64,000 nt of DNA from contig NZ_SCQN01000044.1 of NCBI RefSeq assembly GCF_004321985.1, positions 147,620-211,619 on the forward strand. Reading direction: 5' to 3'. Below the pieces are notes generated by a model. The model did no database searches, was not told the DNA's origin, and saw nothing but the letters and a program-made list of their open reading frames with translations. This DNA is from Castellaniella sp. (lineage in GTDB: Bacteria > Pseudomonadota > Gammaproteobacteria > Burkholderiales > Burkholderiaceae_B). Both the position numbers and the translations under genes were made by a program. Below, piece by piece: positions 1 to 8,993 of this stretch (position 1 is the stretch's first letter; every line of letters starts with the position of its first letter).

Positions 1-545
1 CGCGCAGCGGTCTCTCCAATGTCGTGCCGGTCGTGATTTCCGAGCATCACGACCAGCGGGTGCACCGGCTGCGCGGCAAGGCGCACCGTGTGCTGGTCGA
101 TGCGCCCTGCAGCGGCCTGGGAACGCTGCGCCGCAACCCGGATCTGAAGTGGCGCCAGCACCCCGACGCCCTGACGCAGTTGTGTGCCGCGCAGGCCGCC
201 ATTTTGCGCGACGCTGCTGCCTGCGTGCGTCCGGGAGGGCGTCTGGTCTATGGAAGCTGCAGCATCCTGGCGGAGGAAAATGAGCGGCAGGTCGAGGCCT
301 TCCTGAGCGAGCACACGGAATTCGCCCTGCTGGAAGCCGGCCCGGTGTTGGCCGAGCGTGGCATCCCGCTATCGCTGGATGGGCCTTATCTGCGCTTGCG
401 CCCGGACGTGCACGGCACCGATGGTTTTTTCGGGGCGGTAATGCAGCGTGCGCTGGTCCGGCCGGCCGAACCAGGCCCGGTGGCTGATAGCGAAACCTCT
501 GGTGACGAACCCGCCGGATCCGATGATCCGGAGCCTCAGGATTAA
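1..545 (+). CDS. rsmB: RsmB/NOP-family 16S rRNA m5C methyltransferase, C-terminal part (5' truncated by window edge)
   Basis: VLVDAPCSGLGTLRRNPDLKW and VRPGGRLVYGSCSILAEENE motifs typical of RsmB; frame runs to the window start. Confidence 0.85.
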   Translation, partial: RSGLSNVVPVVISEHHDQRVHRLRGKAHRVLVDAPCSGLGTLRRNPDLKWRQHPDALTQLCAAQAAILRDAAACVRPGGRLVYGSCSILAEENERQVEAFLSEHTEFALLEAGPVLAERGIPLSLDGPYLRLRPDVHGTDGFFGAVMQRALVRPAEPGPVADSETSGDEPAGSDDPEPQD

Positions 546-633
546 CCCGCGCCGTTGCGGCAATTCCTGACGCGTGGCTGTCAGCTACGTTAAACTGAAA
601 GGTGCTTCTTCGAACTTTCTGGGCACTGACCGG

Positions 634-1845
634 ATGGCAATGAATACCTGGCTTTCGTTTCTTCAGGGCGGGGTGCTGCAACTGGGCCCCTGGGCGCTGG
701 TGGCGGTGACGTTGGTGCTTACGCACATCACGATCATCGCCGTCACGCTGTACCTCCACCGGTGCCAAGCGCACCGCGGGCTGGATCTGCATCCGGCGCT
801 GTCGCATTTTCTGCGCTTCTGGCTCTGGTTCACCACCGGGATGGTGACCAAGGAATGGGTAGCGATTCATCGCAAGCACCATGCCAAATGCGAGCGCGAA
901 GGCGACCCTCATTCGCCGGCAGTTTTCGGCCTGTCGCAGGTATTCTTTCGCGGTGCCGAGCTTTATCGTGACGAGGCAAAGAACCTGGAGACGCTGAAGC
1001 GCTACGGCCATGGCACGCCTGACGACTGGATCGAACGGCGGCTTTACTCCCGGCATAATCTGCTGGGCATCGTCATCATGCTGGTGATCGATCTGGTGCT
1101 TTTCGGAGTGGTGGGGCTCACCATCTGGGCCATCCAGATGGCCTGGATACCGTTCTGGGCGGCTGGCGTGGTCAATGGTCTGGGGCATGCCTGGGGCTAT
1201 CGCAATTTCGCCTGCCCCGATAACAGTACCAACGTAGTCCCCTGGGGGCTGGTGATCGGTGGCGAAGAGCTGCACAACAACCATCACGCCTACGGCAGCT
1301 CCGCCAAGTTCTCTTCCAAGTGGTACGAGATCGACCTGGGGTGGGCATACATCCGGATACTCCAGTTCCTGGGGCTGGTCAGCGTGCGCAAGGTCGCACC
1401 CCGCCTACGCCTGCAGAGCAATGGCTCACCCATTGAATCGTTGGGTCTGGATCAGCTTCAGGGCATCATTGCGCATCGCTACGAGGTTCTGGCACGGTAT
1501 TCGCGCATGGTGCGGGTGACCGTGACACACGAACTCCAATCCCTCAAGCTTCCCGGCGGTCAGGGCGATCGTGCGCTATTGCGCCGTTGCCGCAAGTGGC
1601 TCATGCGCGACGACGCCTTGCTGGCGCCAGTCGAGCGTGACCAGATGGCTCGTGCCTTGACGCTGGCGCCTGCACTGTCCACCCTGATTCAGATGCGCCA
1701 TGATCTGATGGCTCTGTGGGAATCTTCCAGCGCCAGTAGCGAGCAGTTGCTCGTTGATCTACGTGCCTGGTGCCAGAGGGCGCAGGCCAGCGGAATCGAC
1801 GGGCTGGAGCAATTCGCGTATCGGCTACGCCGCTACGCCCTATGA
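634..1845 (+). CDS. Membrane fatty acid desaturase (acyl-CoA/acyl-lipid delta-9 type)
   Basis: Histidine boxes HRCQAHR, HRKHH, HNNHH; hydrophobic segments; ATG at 634 more plausible than the ORF-track start at 574. Confidence 0.85.
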   Translation: MAMNTWLSFLQGGVLQLGPWALVAVTLVLTHITIIAVTLYLHRCQAHRGLDLHPALSHFLRFWLWFTTGMVTKEWVAIHRKHHAKCEREGDPHSPAVFGLSQVFFRGAELYRDEAKNLETLKRYGHGTPDDWIERRLYSRHNLLGIVIMLVIDLVLFGVVGLTIWAIQMAWIPFWAAGVVNGLGHAWGYRNFACPDNSTNVVPWGLVIGGEELHNNHHAYGSSAKFSSKWYEIDLGWAYIRILQFLGLVSVRKVAPRLRLQSNGSPIESLGLDQLQGIIAHRYEVLARYSRMVRVTVTHELQSLKLPGGQGDRALLRRCRKWLMRDDALLAPVERDQMARALTLAPALSTLIQMRHDLMALWESSSASSEQLLVDLRAWCQRAQASGIDGLEQFAYRLRRYAL

Positions 1846-4127
1846 TCGAAGGCCTGAACGAGCAACAGAAAGCCGCTGTCACGCTGCCGGCCGCGCATGC
1901 GCTCGTGCTGGCAGGCGCAGGTAGCGGCAAGACCCGGGTGCTGACGACCCGCATGGCTTGGCTGATCCAGACCGGCCAGGTGAGTCCATTCGGGCTGCTG
2001 GCGGTGACATTCACCAACAAGGCTGCTCGCGAGATGCTCACGCGCCTGTCGGCGCTGCTGCCGATCCAGACGCGCGGCATGTGGGTGGGAACTTTCCACG
2101 GCCTTTGCAACCGGTTGCTGCGAGCTCACTTCCGCGAGGCTGGGCTGCCACAGACCTTCCAGATTCTCGACGGCGCCGATCAGCTTTCCGCCATCAAACG
2201 GATGCTGAAGGCGGCTGGTGTGGACGACGAGCGTTTCGCGCCGCGTGATGTACAGCGAATGATCAACGGGGCCAAGGAAGATGGCCTGCGCCCCAAAGAC
2301 ATGGATGCGCGCGACGCGTACACACGGCGGTTGGCGGACCTGTATCAGCTTTACCAGGACCAATGCGAGCGCGAAGGGGTGGTGGACTTTGGCGAGCTGC
2401 TGCTGCGGGCCTACGAGTTGCTTACCCGCGAGTCGTCCATCCGCGAGCATTACCAGCGGCGGTTCCGTCACATCCTGGTCGATGAGTTTCAGGATACCAA
2501 CGTGCTGCAGTACCGGTGGCTGATGTTGCTCGCAGGGACCGATACGCCAGTCTTCGCGGTCGGTGATGACGATCAGTCCATCTATGCGTTTCGAGGCGCC
2601 AACGTGGGTAACATGGCCGACTTCGAGCGGCAGTACGCCCATGGTAACGTCATCCGTCTGGAGCAGAACTACCGGTCTTTCGGCCACATTCTGGATGCGG
2701 CGAACGCGCTGATTGCGCACAACGAGCATCGCCTGGGCAAGAATCTCTGGACCCAGGCTGGAGAAGGTGAGCTTCTACGAGTGGTGGAACAGCCCTCCGA
2801 TGCGCTCGAGGCGCAGTGGCTGGTGGATGAGGTCCGCGCACTGTTGCGTGAGGGCCGGGCGGCGCACCAGGTGGCCATCCTTTATCGCAGCAACGCGCAG
2901 TCCAGGCCCATCGAGCATGCGCTGTTCACCGCCGGGGTACCGTATCGAGTTTATGGTGGCCAGCGCTTCTTCGAGCGCCAGGAAATCAAGCATGTATTGG
3001 CATACCTGCGGTTGATCGACAATCCGCACGATGACACCTCATGGATGCGGGTGGTGAATTTCCCCACGCGCGGCATCGGCGCGCGCACGCTGGAGCAGCA
3101 GGCAGACGCAGCTGCCCAGTATGGCGTGAGCCTGGTGCAGGCGGTCCCTTATGTGGCGGGCAAGGGTGGCAGCAGCCTGGTCCGTTTCGCTCAGCTGATT
3201 CAGGGACTGGCCCACGATGCACAGAGCCTGGACCTGCCGGAACTCATCGGTCAGGTCGCGCACGTCAGCGGGCTGGAGGCTCACTACCGTGCGGATCGCG
3301 AGGGCCAGGAGCGGCTGGAAAATCTCCAGGAACTGGTCAACGCGGCCGCTGCGTTCGTGGCCGAGGAAGGCTATGCCGGGCTGGTGGCTGGGCGCATTCC
3401 CGAGGGTCTGGCGGCGGCAGCCACCCAGGCTGCGGCGGACGACCCGGAATCGGAGCCGCTTCAGGTCATGTCGCCACTGGGTGCTTTCCTGAGTCATGCC
3501 TCCTTTGAAGCAGGCGACAATCAAGCACAGGCGGGCGAAGACGCCGTGCAGCTCATGACTGTGCATGCCGCGAAGGGCCTCGAGTTCGATGCGGTCTTTA
3601 TCACAGGTCTGGAAGAAGGTCTCTTTCCGCACGAGAACAGCCTGCTGGATCCGGGGGGGCTCGAGGAAGAGCGCCGCCTCATGTACGTGGCCATGACACG
3701 GGCGCGGGAGCGGTTGACGCTCACGCTGGCGCAAAGCCGGTTGCTTCATGGTCAGACGCGGTATCCGATGCGCTCGCGCTTTCTGGACGAGATTCCCGAT
3801 GAGCATCTGAAATGGGTGACGCCGCGCCAGCGCGCCGATCGTGAGCAGTCTGCCTGGGCAGGGGCCTTCCGGCGCGGAGGGGGTGGTTGGCAGGGTGAGC
3901 GCACGAGTACTTTTGCGCCGCGGGTTGCGCACACCCAGACTGCCGGGATCACAGTGGATGGACAGTGTTTCCGCATTGGCGGCAGCGTGCGCCACGGCCG
4001 TTTTGGCGAGGGAACCGTGGTGGCGTTGAGTGGTAGCGGGGCCGAGGCCCAGGCACGCATCGAGTTTCGCGAGACGGGCGTCAAGACGCTGGCCCTGGGG
4101 GTGGCAAAACTGGAAGTTCTGGACTGA
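1842..4127 (+). CDS. uvrD: UvrD/Rep-family superfamily I DNA helicase
   Basis: LNEQQKAAVTLPAAHALVLAGAGSGKT, TFTNKAAREM, VDEFQDTN, GDDDQSIYAFRGA, QNYRS, MTVHAAKGLEFD motifs; ATG overlaps desaturase TGA. Confidence 0.95.
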   Translation: MIEGLNEQQKAAVTLPAAHALVLAGAGSGKTRVLTTRMAWLIQTGQVSPFGLLAVTFTNKAAREMLTRLSALLPIQTRGMWVGTFHGLCNRLLRAHFREAGLPQTFQILDGADQLSAIKRMLKAAGVDDERFAPRDVQRMINGAKEDGLRPKDMDARDAYTRRLADLYQLYQDQCEREGVVDFGELLLRAYELLTRESSIREHYQRRFRHILVDEFQDTNVLQYRWLMLLAGTDTPVFAVGDDDQSIYAFRGANVGNMADFERQYAHGNVIRLEQNYRSFGHILDAANALIAHNEHRLGKNLWTQAGEGELLRVVEQPSDALEAQWLVDEVRALLREGRAAHQVAILYRSNAQSRPIEHALFTAGVPYRVYGGQRFFERQEIKHVLAYLRLIDNPHDDTSWMRVVNFPTRGIGARTLEQQADAAAQYGVSLVQAVPYVAGKGGSSLVRFAQLIQGLAHDAQSLDLPELIGQVAHVSGLEAHYRADREGQERLENLQELVNAAAAFVAEEGYAGLVAGRIPEGLAAAATQAAADDPESEPLQVMSPLGAFLSHASFEAGDNQAQAGEDAVQLMTVHAAKGLEFDAVFITGLEEGLFPHENSLLDPGGLEEERRLMYVAMTRARERLTLTLAQSRLLHGQTRYPMRSRFLDEIPDEHLKWVTPRQRADREQSAWAGAFRRGGGGWQGERTSTFAPRVAHTQTAGITVDGQCFRIGGSVRHGRFGEGTVVALSGSGAEAQARIEFRETGVKTLALGVAKLEVLD

Positions 4128-4145
4128 CCGATCGTCCGTGGACCG

Positions 4146-5009
4146 TCAGGCCCGCCCGCGTGCCCAGCGCCGGTGCAGCCGTTGTGCGGTGGCGTCCAGC
4201 AGAAAACCCAGCACGCCGATCAGAACGATGACAGCCATGAGTTCGGAGTAGGCCAGCCGGTCTCGCGTGTCCAGGATGAAATAGCCGAGGCCGGAACTGA
4301 CCCCCAGCATTTCACAGGGTACCAGGATGATCCAGACGATTCCGATGGCCAGCCTCAGCCCCGTCAGGATATGGCCCAGCGACCCGGGGATGACGATCCT
4401 CCAGAGGATTTCGCGGCGCGTGGCGCTCAGGCTGCGTGCCAGCATGAGCCAGCGTGGGTCTAGCGTGCGAACGCCTGCGCTGGTGTTCAGGATGATGGGC
4501 CACACGGCTGCGAAGCTGAGCAGGAAGTAAATGGGTGCGTCTCCGATGCCGAACAGCATGACGGCGATCGGCATCCACGAAAGCGGCGAGATCATCCTCA
4601 GGAACTGGAAGGCGCCGCTGGTGGCGGATTCCAGCCGTCTGGATGCGCCTACTGCCAGGCCGATCGGAACGCCGAAGATCAACGCCCAGAACAGGCCGAC
4701 AGCCACCCGGCGCAGGCTGACCAGGGTGTGCAGCGTCAACTGGTTCTCTGCCAACAAGTGGATCAGCGAGGGTAGCGCCTGGAACGGCGAAAACATGCGG
4801 GCCATGGGAACGTTGTCGCCCAGCAATGCAATGCCGGCCCCCCAGAGCACCAGCAATACCAGCAGGCCGCTCAGGCTCAATGCCAAGCGTCCTGTTGCGA
4901 GCCGCAGCGTGAAGCCGCTGAGTTTCGTGTGCCCGGACGCTGACCGTGAGTGCCGAGTGGACTCGGATCGTGCATCTCCGACGGTCAACGTGGATAAAGG
5001 GGCGTCCAT
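4146..5009 (-). CDS. ABC transporter permease, nitrate/sulfonate/taurine type (SsuC/TauC/NrtB-like)
   Basis: Multi-TM protein with the EAA-like region typical of BPD_transp_1; in operon with SBP and ATPase. Confidence 0.85.
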   Translation of the reverse strand: MDAPLSTLTVGDARSESTRHSRSASGHTKLSGFTLRLATGRLALSLSGLLVLLVLWGAGIALLGDNVPMARMFSPFQALPSLIHLLAENQLTLHTLVSLRRVAVGLFWALIFGVPIGLAVGASRRLESATSGAFQFLRMISPLSWMPIAVMLFGIGDAPIYFLLSFAAVWPIILNTSAGVRTLDPRWLMLARSLSATRREILWRIVIPGSLGHILTGLRLAIGIVWIILVPCEMLGVSSGLGYFILDTRDRLAYSELMAVIVLIGVLGFLLDATAQRLHRRWARGRA

Positions 5010-6232
5010 CAGGTCACCTCAAAGGTCTCGGTGCGGGCATAGCCGTCGGGTGCACCAAACGCTTTCATGCCGCCCTGAGCCTCGATGGCCTTGCGCACAT
5101 AGCGTTCGTCCACCAGTTCGCGTGCGGCCCTTGCTGGGTCCAAGGTTTTCAGGAAGTCGTTCTGACCCAGCACATAGGTTGTCTTGAGGAGATCCACCAG
5201 CTTCTCCGTGTAGCTCGGATAGGGGTAGGGCTGGAAGTCGATGCGTTTCTCGTGCCATGCCGGGTGGCGAATGGCGCCCGTCCGTGCGTATTCCGCATCG
5301 CGTTCAGGTGATGGGACGAGCACGCGCGCCAGGGTGGAACGGTTGTGCGGCGTATAGGCTGCAGGATTGTCGCGGGCCAGGATGTTGACCGTTTCCTCGC
5401 GGTGACCACGCACCCAGGACTGGGCCTGGACGATGGCGTTGACGACCTTCTGTGTCCATTCGGGGCGCTTCTGCAAATCGCTTTCGTGCATGGTGACCAC
5501 GCAGCAGGCATGGTTGCGCCAGACGTCTCCCGTGAAACGCCAGACCTTGCCGACGCCCAGTTCTTCGGCCTTGGCGTTGAAGGGCTCAGCAACGATATAG
5601 CCCGAAATCTGTTTGGTGCCGAGTGCGGGGAGCATGTCGCCCGGGGACATCACGACCAGTCTCACCTGCTTCTTGGTCGGTACACCCTCGCTGATGAACT
5701 CCAGGCCAGATTCCCGCAGCAGCGCTTGCAAGACGATGTTGTGGACTGAATACCAGAACGGAATGGCGACCGTGGTCCCACCCAGATCCGCGACATTCTT
5801 CAGATCCGGGAGAACGGTCAGGCAGGATCCTTCCGTATGATTCCAGGCCACGACTTTCGCGGGCGAATGACTGCCGAATCGCGACCAGATCGTCATGGGC
5901 ATAAGCAGGTGCACCACGTTCACCTGTCCGGCCAGGAAGGCTTCCACGATCTGCGACCAGCTACGGAACCGGCGCGGTTTCTCGACCTGCAGCCCTTGTT
6001 GCGTGAACAAGCCGTTGTGGTGGGCGACGAGCAGAGGCGTTGCGTCCGTGATGGGCAGGTAGCCGATCCGCACGGGTGCGTCGGGCTCCGCCGCCCGCGC
6101 CACCCGCCCCATTTGCAGGAACGGCAGTGCGCCGGTTGCCGTGAACAGTGCGGACAGTTTGAGGAATTCACGGCGACGGGCGAGCGTGCTGTCGTCGGTG
6201 GAGCAGCAGGAATCCAGAAGTTTGAGTGTCAT
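5009..6232 (-). CDS. ABC transporter substrate-binding protein, CmpA/NrtA-like, Tat-type signal
   Basis: RRREFLKLSALFTATGALPFL signal; VRIGYLPITDATPLLVAHHNGLFTQQGL fold signature; start at MTLKLLDSCC rather than the extended ORF. Confidence 0.85.
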   Translation of the reverse strand: MTLKLLDSCCSTDDSTLARRREFLKLSALFTATGALPFLQMGRVARAAEPDAPVRIGYLPITDATPLLVAHHNGLFTQQGLQVEKPRRFRSWSQIVEAFLAGQVNVVHLLMPMTIWSRFGSHSPAKVVAWNHTEGSCLTVLPDLKNVADLGGTTVAIPFWYSVHNIVLQALLRESGLEFISEGVPTKKQVRLVVMSPGDMLPALGTKQISGYIVAEPFNAKAEELGVGKVWRFTGDVWRNHACCVVTMHESDLQKRPEWTQKVVNAIVQAQSWVRGHREETVNILARDNPAAYTPHNRSTLARVLVPSPERDAEYARTGAIRHPAWHEKRIDFQPYPYPSYTEKLVDLLKTTYVLGQNDFLKTLDPARAARELVDERYVRKAIEAQGGMKAFGAPDGYARTETFEVT

Positions 6233-7059
6233 GATACGAGTCTGGGAGTGCGTGCGGCCCGGAGGGCCTGGAGAATGTCGACGCGCAGCGTGGTCAGGTG
6301 AGGATCGGTTTCGTCGCGAGGGTGGGGGCAGTCCGGCCGCCATTGGCCAATCAGGTGTCCTGGCTGGCCGCCGATCAACAGAATGCGATCGGCGAGAATG
6401 AGTGCCTCGTCGATGTCGTGGGTCACCAGGATGGCCGACGTATGGTGGCGCATGGTGATCTGCAGGAGCAGCGTCTGCATTTCCCCGCGTGTGATTTCAT
6501 CCAGAGCGCTGAACGGCTCGTCCAACAGCAGGATTTCGGGCGCGCGGGCCAAGCTGCGGGCCAGTGACGTGCGTTGTGCCATTCCGCCCGACAGTTCATC
6601 GGGGTAGCGGGTGCGTGCCGCGAGCAGCCCGACCTCGGCGATGGCGCGCTGGATTCTCTCGCCCCGCTGCGTCTGGTCCAAGTGTGGCTGATGGCGAAAG
6701 TCCAGCCCGAAACCCACGTTTTCCTCGAGTGTGAGCCATGGAAGCAGGCAGGGGTCCTGGAACACGAATCCCAGCTTGGGGTCAGGCCCGGTCAGCCGCT
6801 CTCCCCGGATGCGGACTTCGCCGGCTTGCACGGGCTGCAGTCCTGCAAGAGTGCGCAGCAGCGATGATTTGCCGGCCCCGCTGGGCCCCAGGACCGCCAC
6901 GATCTCTCCCGCTTGCAGTTCGAATGAGAAGTCCCGCAGGACGCAGGTGGCCTGAGATTGCCCGGCCCGCGCATAGCCCAGTGCCAGGCCCTGCGCACTG
7001 AGGACGCCGGGTGTGGGGCTACTGTCCGTGTGGGCGAGCGTCGAAGGGAGCGCCGCCAT
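6229..7059 (-). CDS. ABC transporter ATP-binding protein (SsuB/TauB/NrtD-like)
   Basis: GPSGAGKSSLLRTLAG Walker A, LSGGMAQRTSLARSLARAPEILLLDEPFSALD signature and Walker B. Confidence 0.92.
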   Translation of the reverse strand: MAALPSTLAHTDSSPTPGVLSAQGLALGYARAGQSQATCVLRDFSFELQAGEIVAVLGPSGAGKSSLLRTLAGLQPVQAGEVRIRGERLTGPDPKLGFVFQDPCLLPWLTLEENVGFGLDFRHQPHLDQTQRGERIQRAIAEVGLLAARTRYPDELSGGMAQRTSLARSLARAPEILLLDEPFSALDEITRGEMQTLLLQITMRHHTSAILVTHDIDEALILADRILLIGGQPGHLIGQWRPDCPHPRDETDPHLTTLRVDILQALRAARTPRLVS

Positions 7060-7062
7060 GGC

Positions 7063-8175
7063 TCAAGCTGCCTCTCGGGCGTGTTCCAGCCCGTCGATTT
7101 CTTTGCGCAGGTGCTTCAGAGCTGGCGTCACAATGGCGACGAACAGGGCCTCGCGCAGGCGGCGCTGCGACGGATTGCTCAGCAGGTAGCCAGCTGCGCC
7201 CGTGTGCAGCGCTGCTGATTGAGTGGCGCGCAAGGCGAGTTCCGACGAACGGGCACGAACGCGCAGCACATCCAGCGGTAGGGCGGACTGCCCCTGGTTC
7301 GCCAGACGGGTGGTCTCTGCATGCAGGGCATCCAGGTCCCGTGCCAGGGTGTCGGACTGATCGTCCAGATAGCAGTTGACGTGCGCGAGGCGTACATTGC
7401 TGGCCGTGATGGCGTCCACGCTGGCCTGAATCAGGCCCAGGCCCATGCCGGCCTGGGTCAGCAGGAAACCGCTCTTGATCCGCTTCATGTAGGCATCGAA
7501 TTCGTCTGCGTCGGCCAGGACGTCATCGGCAGGGATGCGAGCGTTCTTCAGGCGGACATTCAGCGTGCCCGTGCCTTCCATCCCCGAGAAGGCGGGGCAG
7601 GCGCGCAGCGTCAGTGCGGGCGCGTGTGGCGGTACGACGAACATGACGTAGCCGCCTTCGTCCAGTTCGGCAGCCGCGATGAGCAGATGATCTTCGCCCA
7701 GATTGGAAACCCAGGGCAGGGCCCCGTTGACCACGAAGTCGGTGCCATCGCGGTGCCCGCGCAAATTGATGCGCTCGATTCCCGCCAGATGCTTCACCGC
7801 ATTCGACATGCCTGTGCCGGCAAGCAGGGTGCCTGCCGCGAGTGGTTTCAAGTAGCGTTCGCGAGCTGCAGGGTTGTGCGTCTGGTGCAGATACCAGGTG
7901 CAGATGGCCTGGCACCAGACCAGAAAGGCTGTGGATCCGCAGGTACGGGCCACCTGCGCCACGAGATCGACCTGGGCAGCCAGGTTCAGGTTCAGTCCGC
8001 CTTCAGCCGATGGCAGTGCAGCGGCAAACCCGCCCAGTTGGCCTAGGGTACGCAGGAAATCTGCGGGATAGAGGCCGTGGTCGATGGCCTGCGTCTGGGG
8101 AGCGAGGCGTGTCTGGATCAGCTCGTCCACCGTTTGCAGCAGGCCATGGGGCAACGCAGAGCGCGTCATGATCAT
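7063..8175 (-). CDS. Acyl-CoA dehydrogenase-family flavoprotein (SfnB/DszC-like)
   Basis: Acyl-CoA dehydrogenase-like architecture (ALPSAEGGLNL, GTGMSNAVKHLAGIERI, FSGMEGTGTLNVRLKNARIPADDVL). Confidence 0.75.
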   Translation of the reverse strand: MIMTRSALPHGLLQTVDELIQTRLAPQTQAIDHGLYPADFLRTLGQLGGFAAALPSAEGGLNLNLAAQVDLVAQVARTCGSTAFLVWCQAICTWYLHQTHNPAARERYLKPLAAGTLLAGTGMSNAVKHLAGIERINLRGHRDGTDFVVNGALPWVSNLGEDHLLIAAAELDEGGYVMFVVPPHAPALTLRACPAFSGMEGTGTLNVRLKNARIPADDVLADADEFDAYMKRIKSGFLLTQAGMGLGLIQASVDAITASNVRLAHVNCYLDDQSDTLARDLDALHAETTRLANQGQSALPLDVLRVRARSSELALRATQSAALHTGAAGYLLSNPSQRRLREALFVAIVTPALKHLRKEIDGLEHAREAA

Positions 8176-8183
8176 GCGTCCTG

Positions 8184-8753
8184 TCAGGCCGCGTAGGCGG
8201 CCAATTGCTGGTTGGCGTAAGGCTGCAGTTCTGCGTTGATCGGGGTGTGCGCCAGATTGTTGGAGTAGTTGCACAGGGATGCCAGGCTCACGCCCAGCAC
8301 GACTTCCAGTACTTGCCCGTCGGTATAGCCAGCAGCCCGGAAGGCCTGGAGTGCCAAGTCGGAAACTTGGCCCTTGTGCTCAAGAACTTGCAAGGTGAAC
8401 TGGGCCAATGCATTGAGCTTGGGGTCAGACAGGGCGTGTGTGCCGCGCAGCGCATCCACCAGCTCCTGGGGAAGCTGAAGCTTCTTGGTAGCGAGCTTGG
8501 TGTGGCCGGCGACGCAGAAGCCGCAGCCGTTGTAGGTTGCCGCCGTGATCTGGATCACCTCGCGCTCGGTCGCCGTCAGGCTGTTGCGGGCGTTGATCGC
8601 GCTGACAGTCTGGTAGGTTTCCAGGGCAGTCGGCGCGTTGGCCAGGACACCCAGCAGGTTGGGCAGAAAGCCATTGGCCTGGGCGGCAGTACGCAGGCGG
8701 TCCTGGGCGGCGGCGGGGGCGGAATCAATCGTTTGGATGGGAAGGCGGCTCAT
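8184..8753 (-). CDS. Carboxymuconolactone decarboxylase/AhpD-family protein
   Basis: TYNGCGFCVAGHTKLA CxxC...H AhpD core motif. Confidence 0.88.
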   Translation of the reverse strand: MSRLPIQTIDSAPAAAQDRLRTAAQANGFLPNLLGVLANAPTALETYQTVSAINARNSLTATEREVIQITAATYNGCGFCVAGHTKLATKKLQLPQELVDALRGTHALSDPKLNALAQFTLQVLEHKGQVSDLALQAFRAAGYTDGQVLEVVLGVSLASLCNYSNNLAHTPINAELQPYANQQLAAYAA

Positions 8754-8993
8754 GGTGTTCAGATCTTCTGTGAAATAGCTAAGACCTGATCATTCTAAGG
8801 AGCCATTCATGTGACCCAAACGAATATAAGCTCATTAAATTATTCGGAGCAGTCCTAATGACTCGCGTTCATCAGTCCATGCCGGATTCTCTTAATGACC
8901 GCTGCGTATGAACATATTCCGTCGATGCTCCGAACCGGCTCCAATGCGGTCCTGATGGTGGGCGACGGTGCGCGGCCCGTGCGGCCCGTCCGG

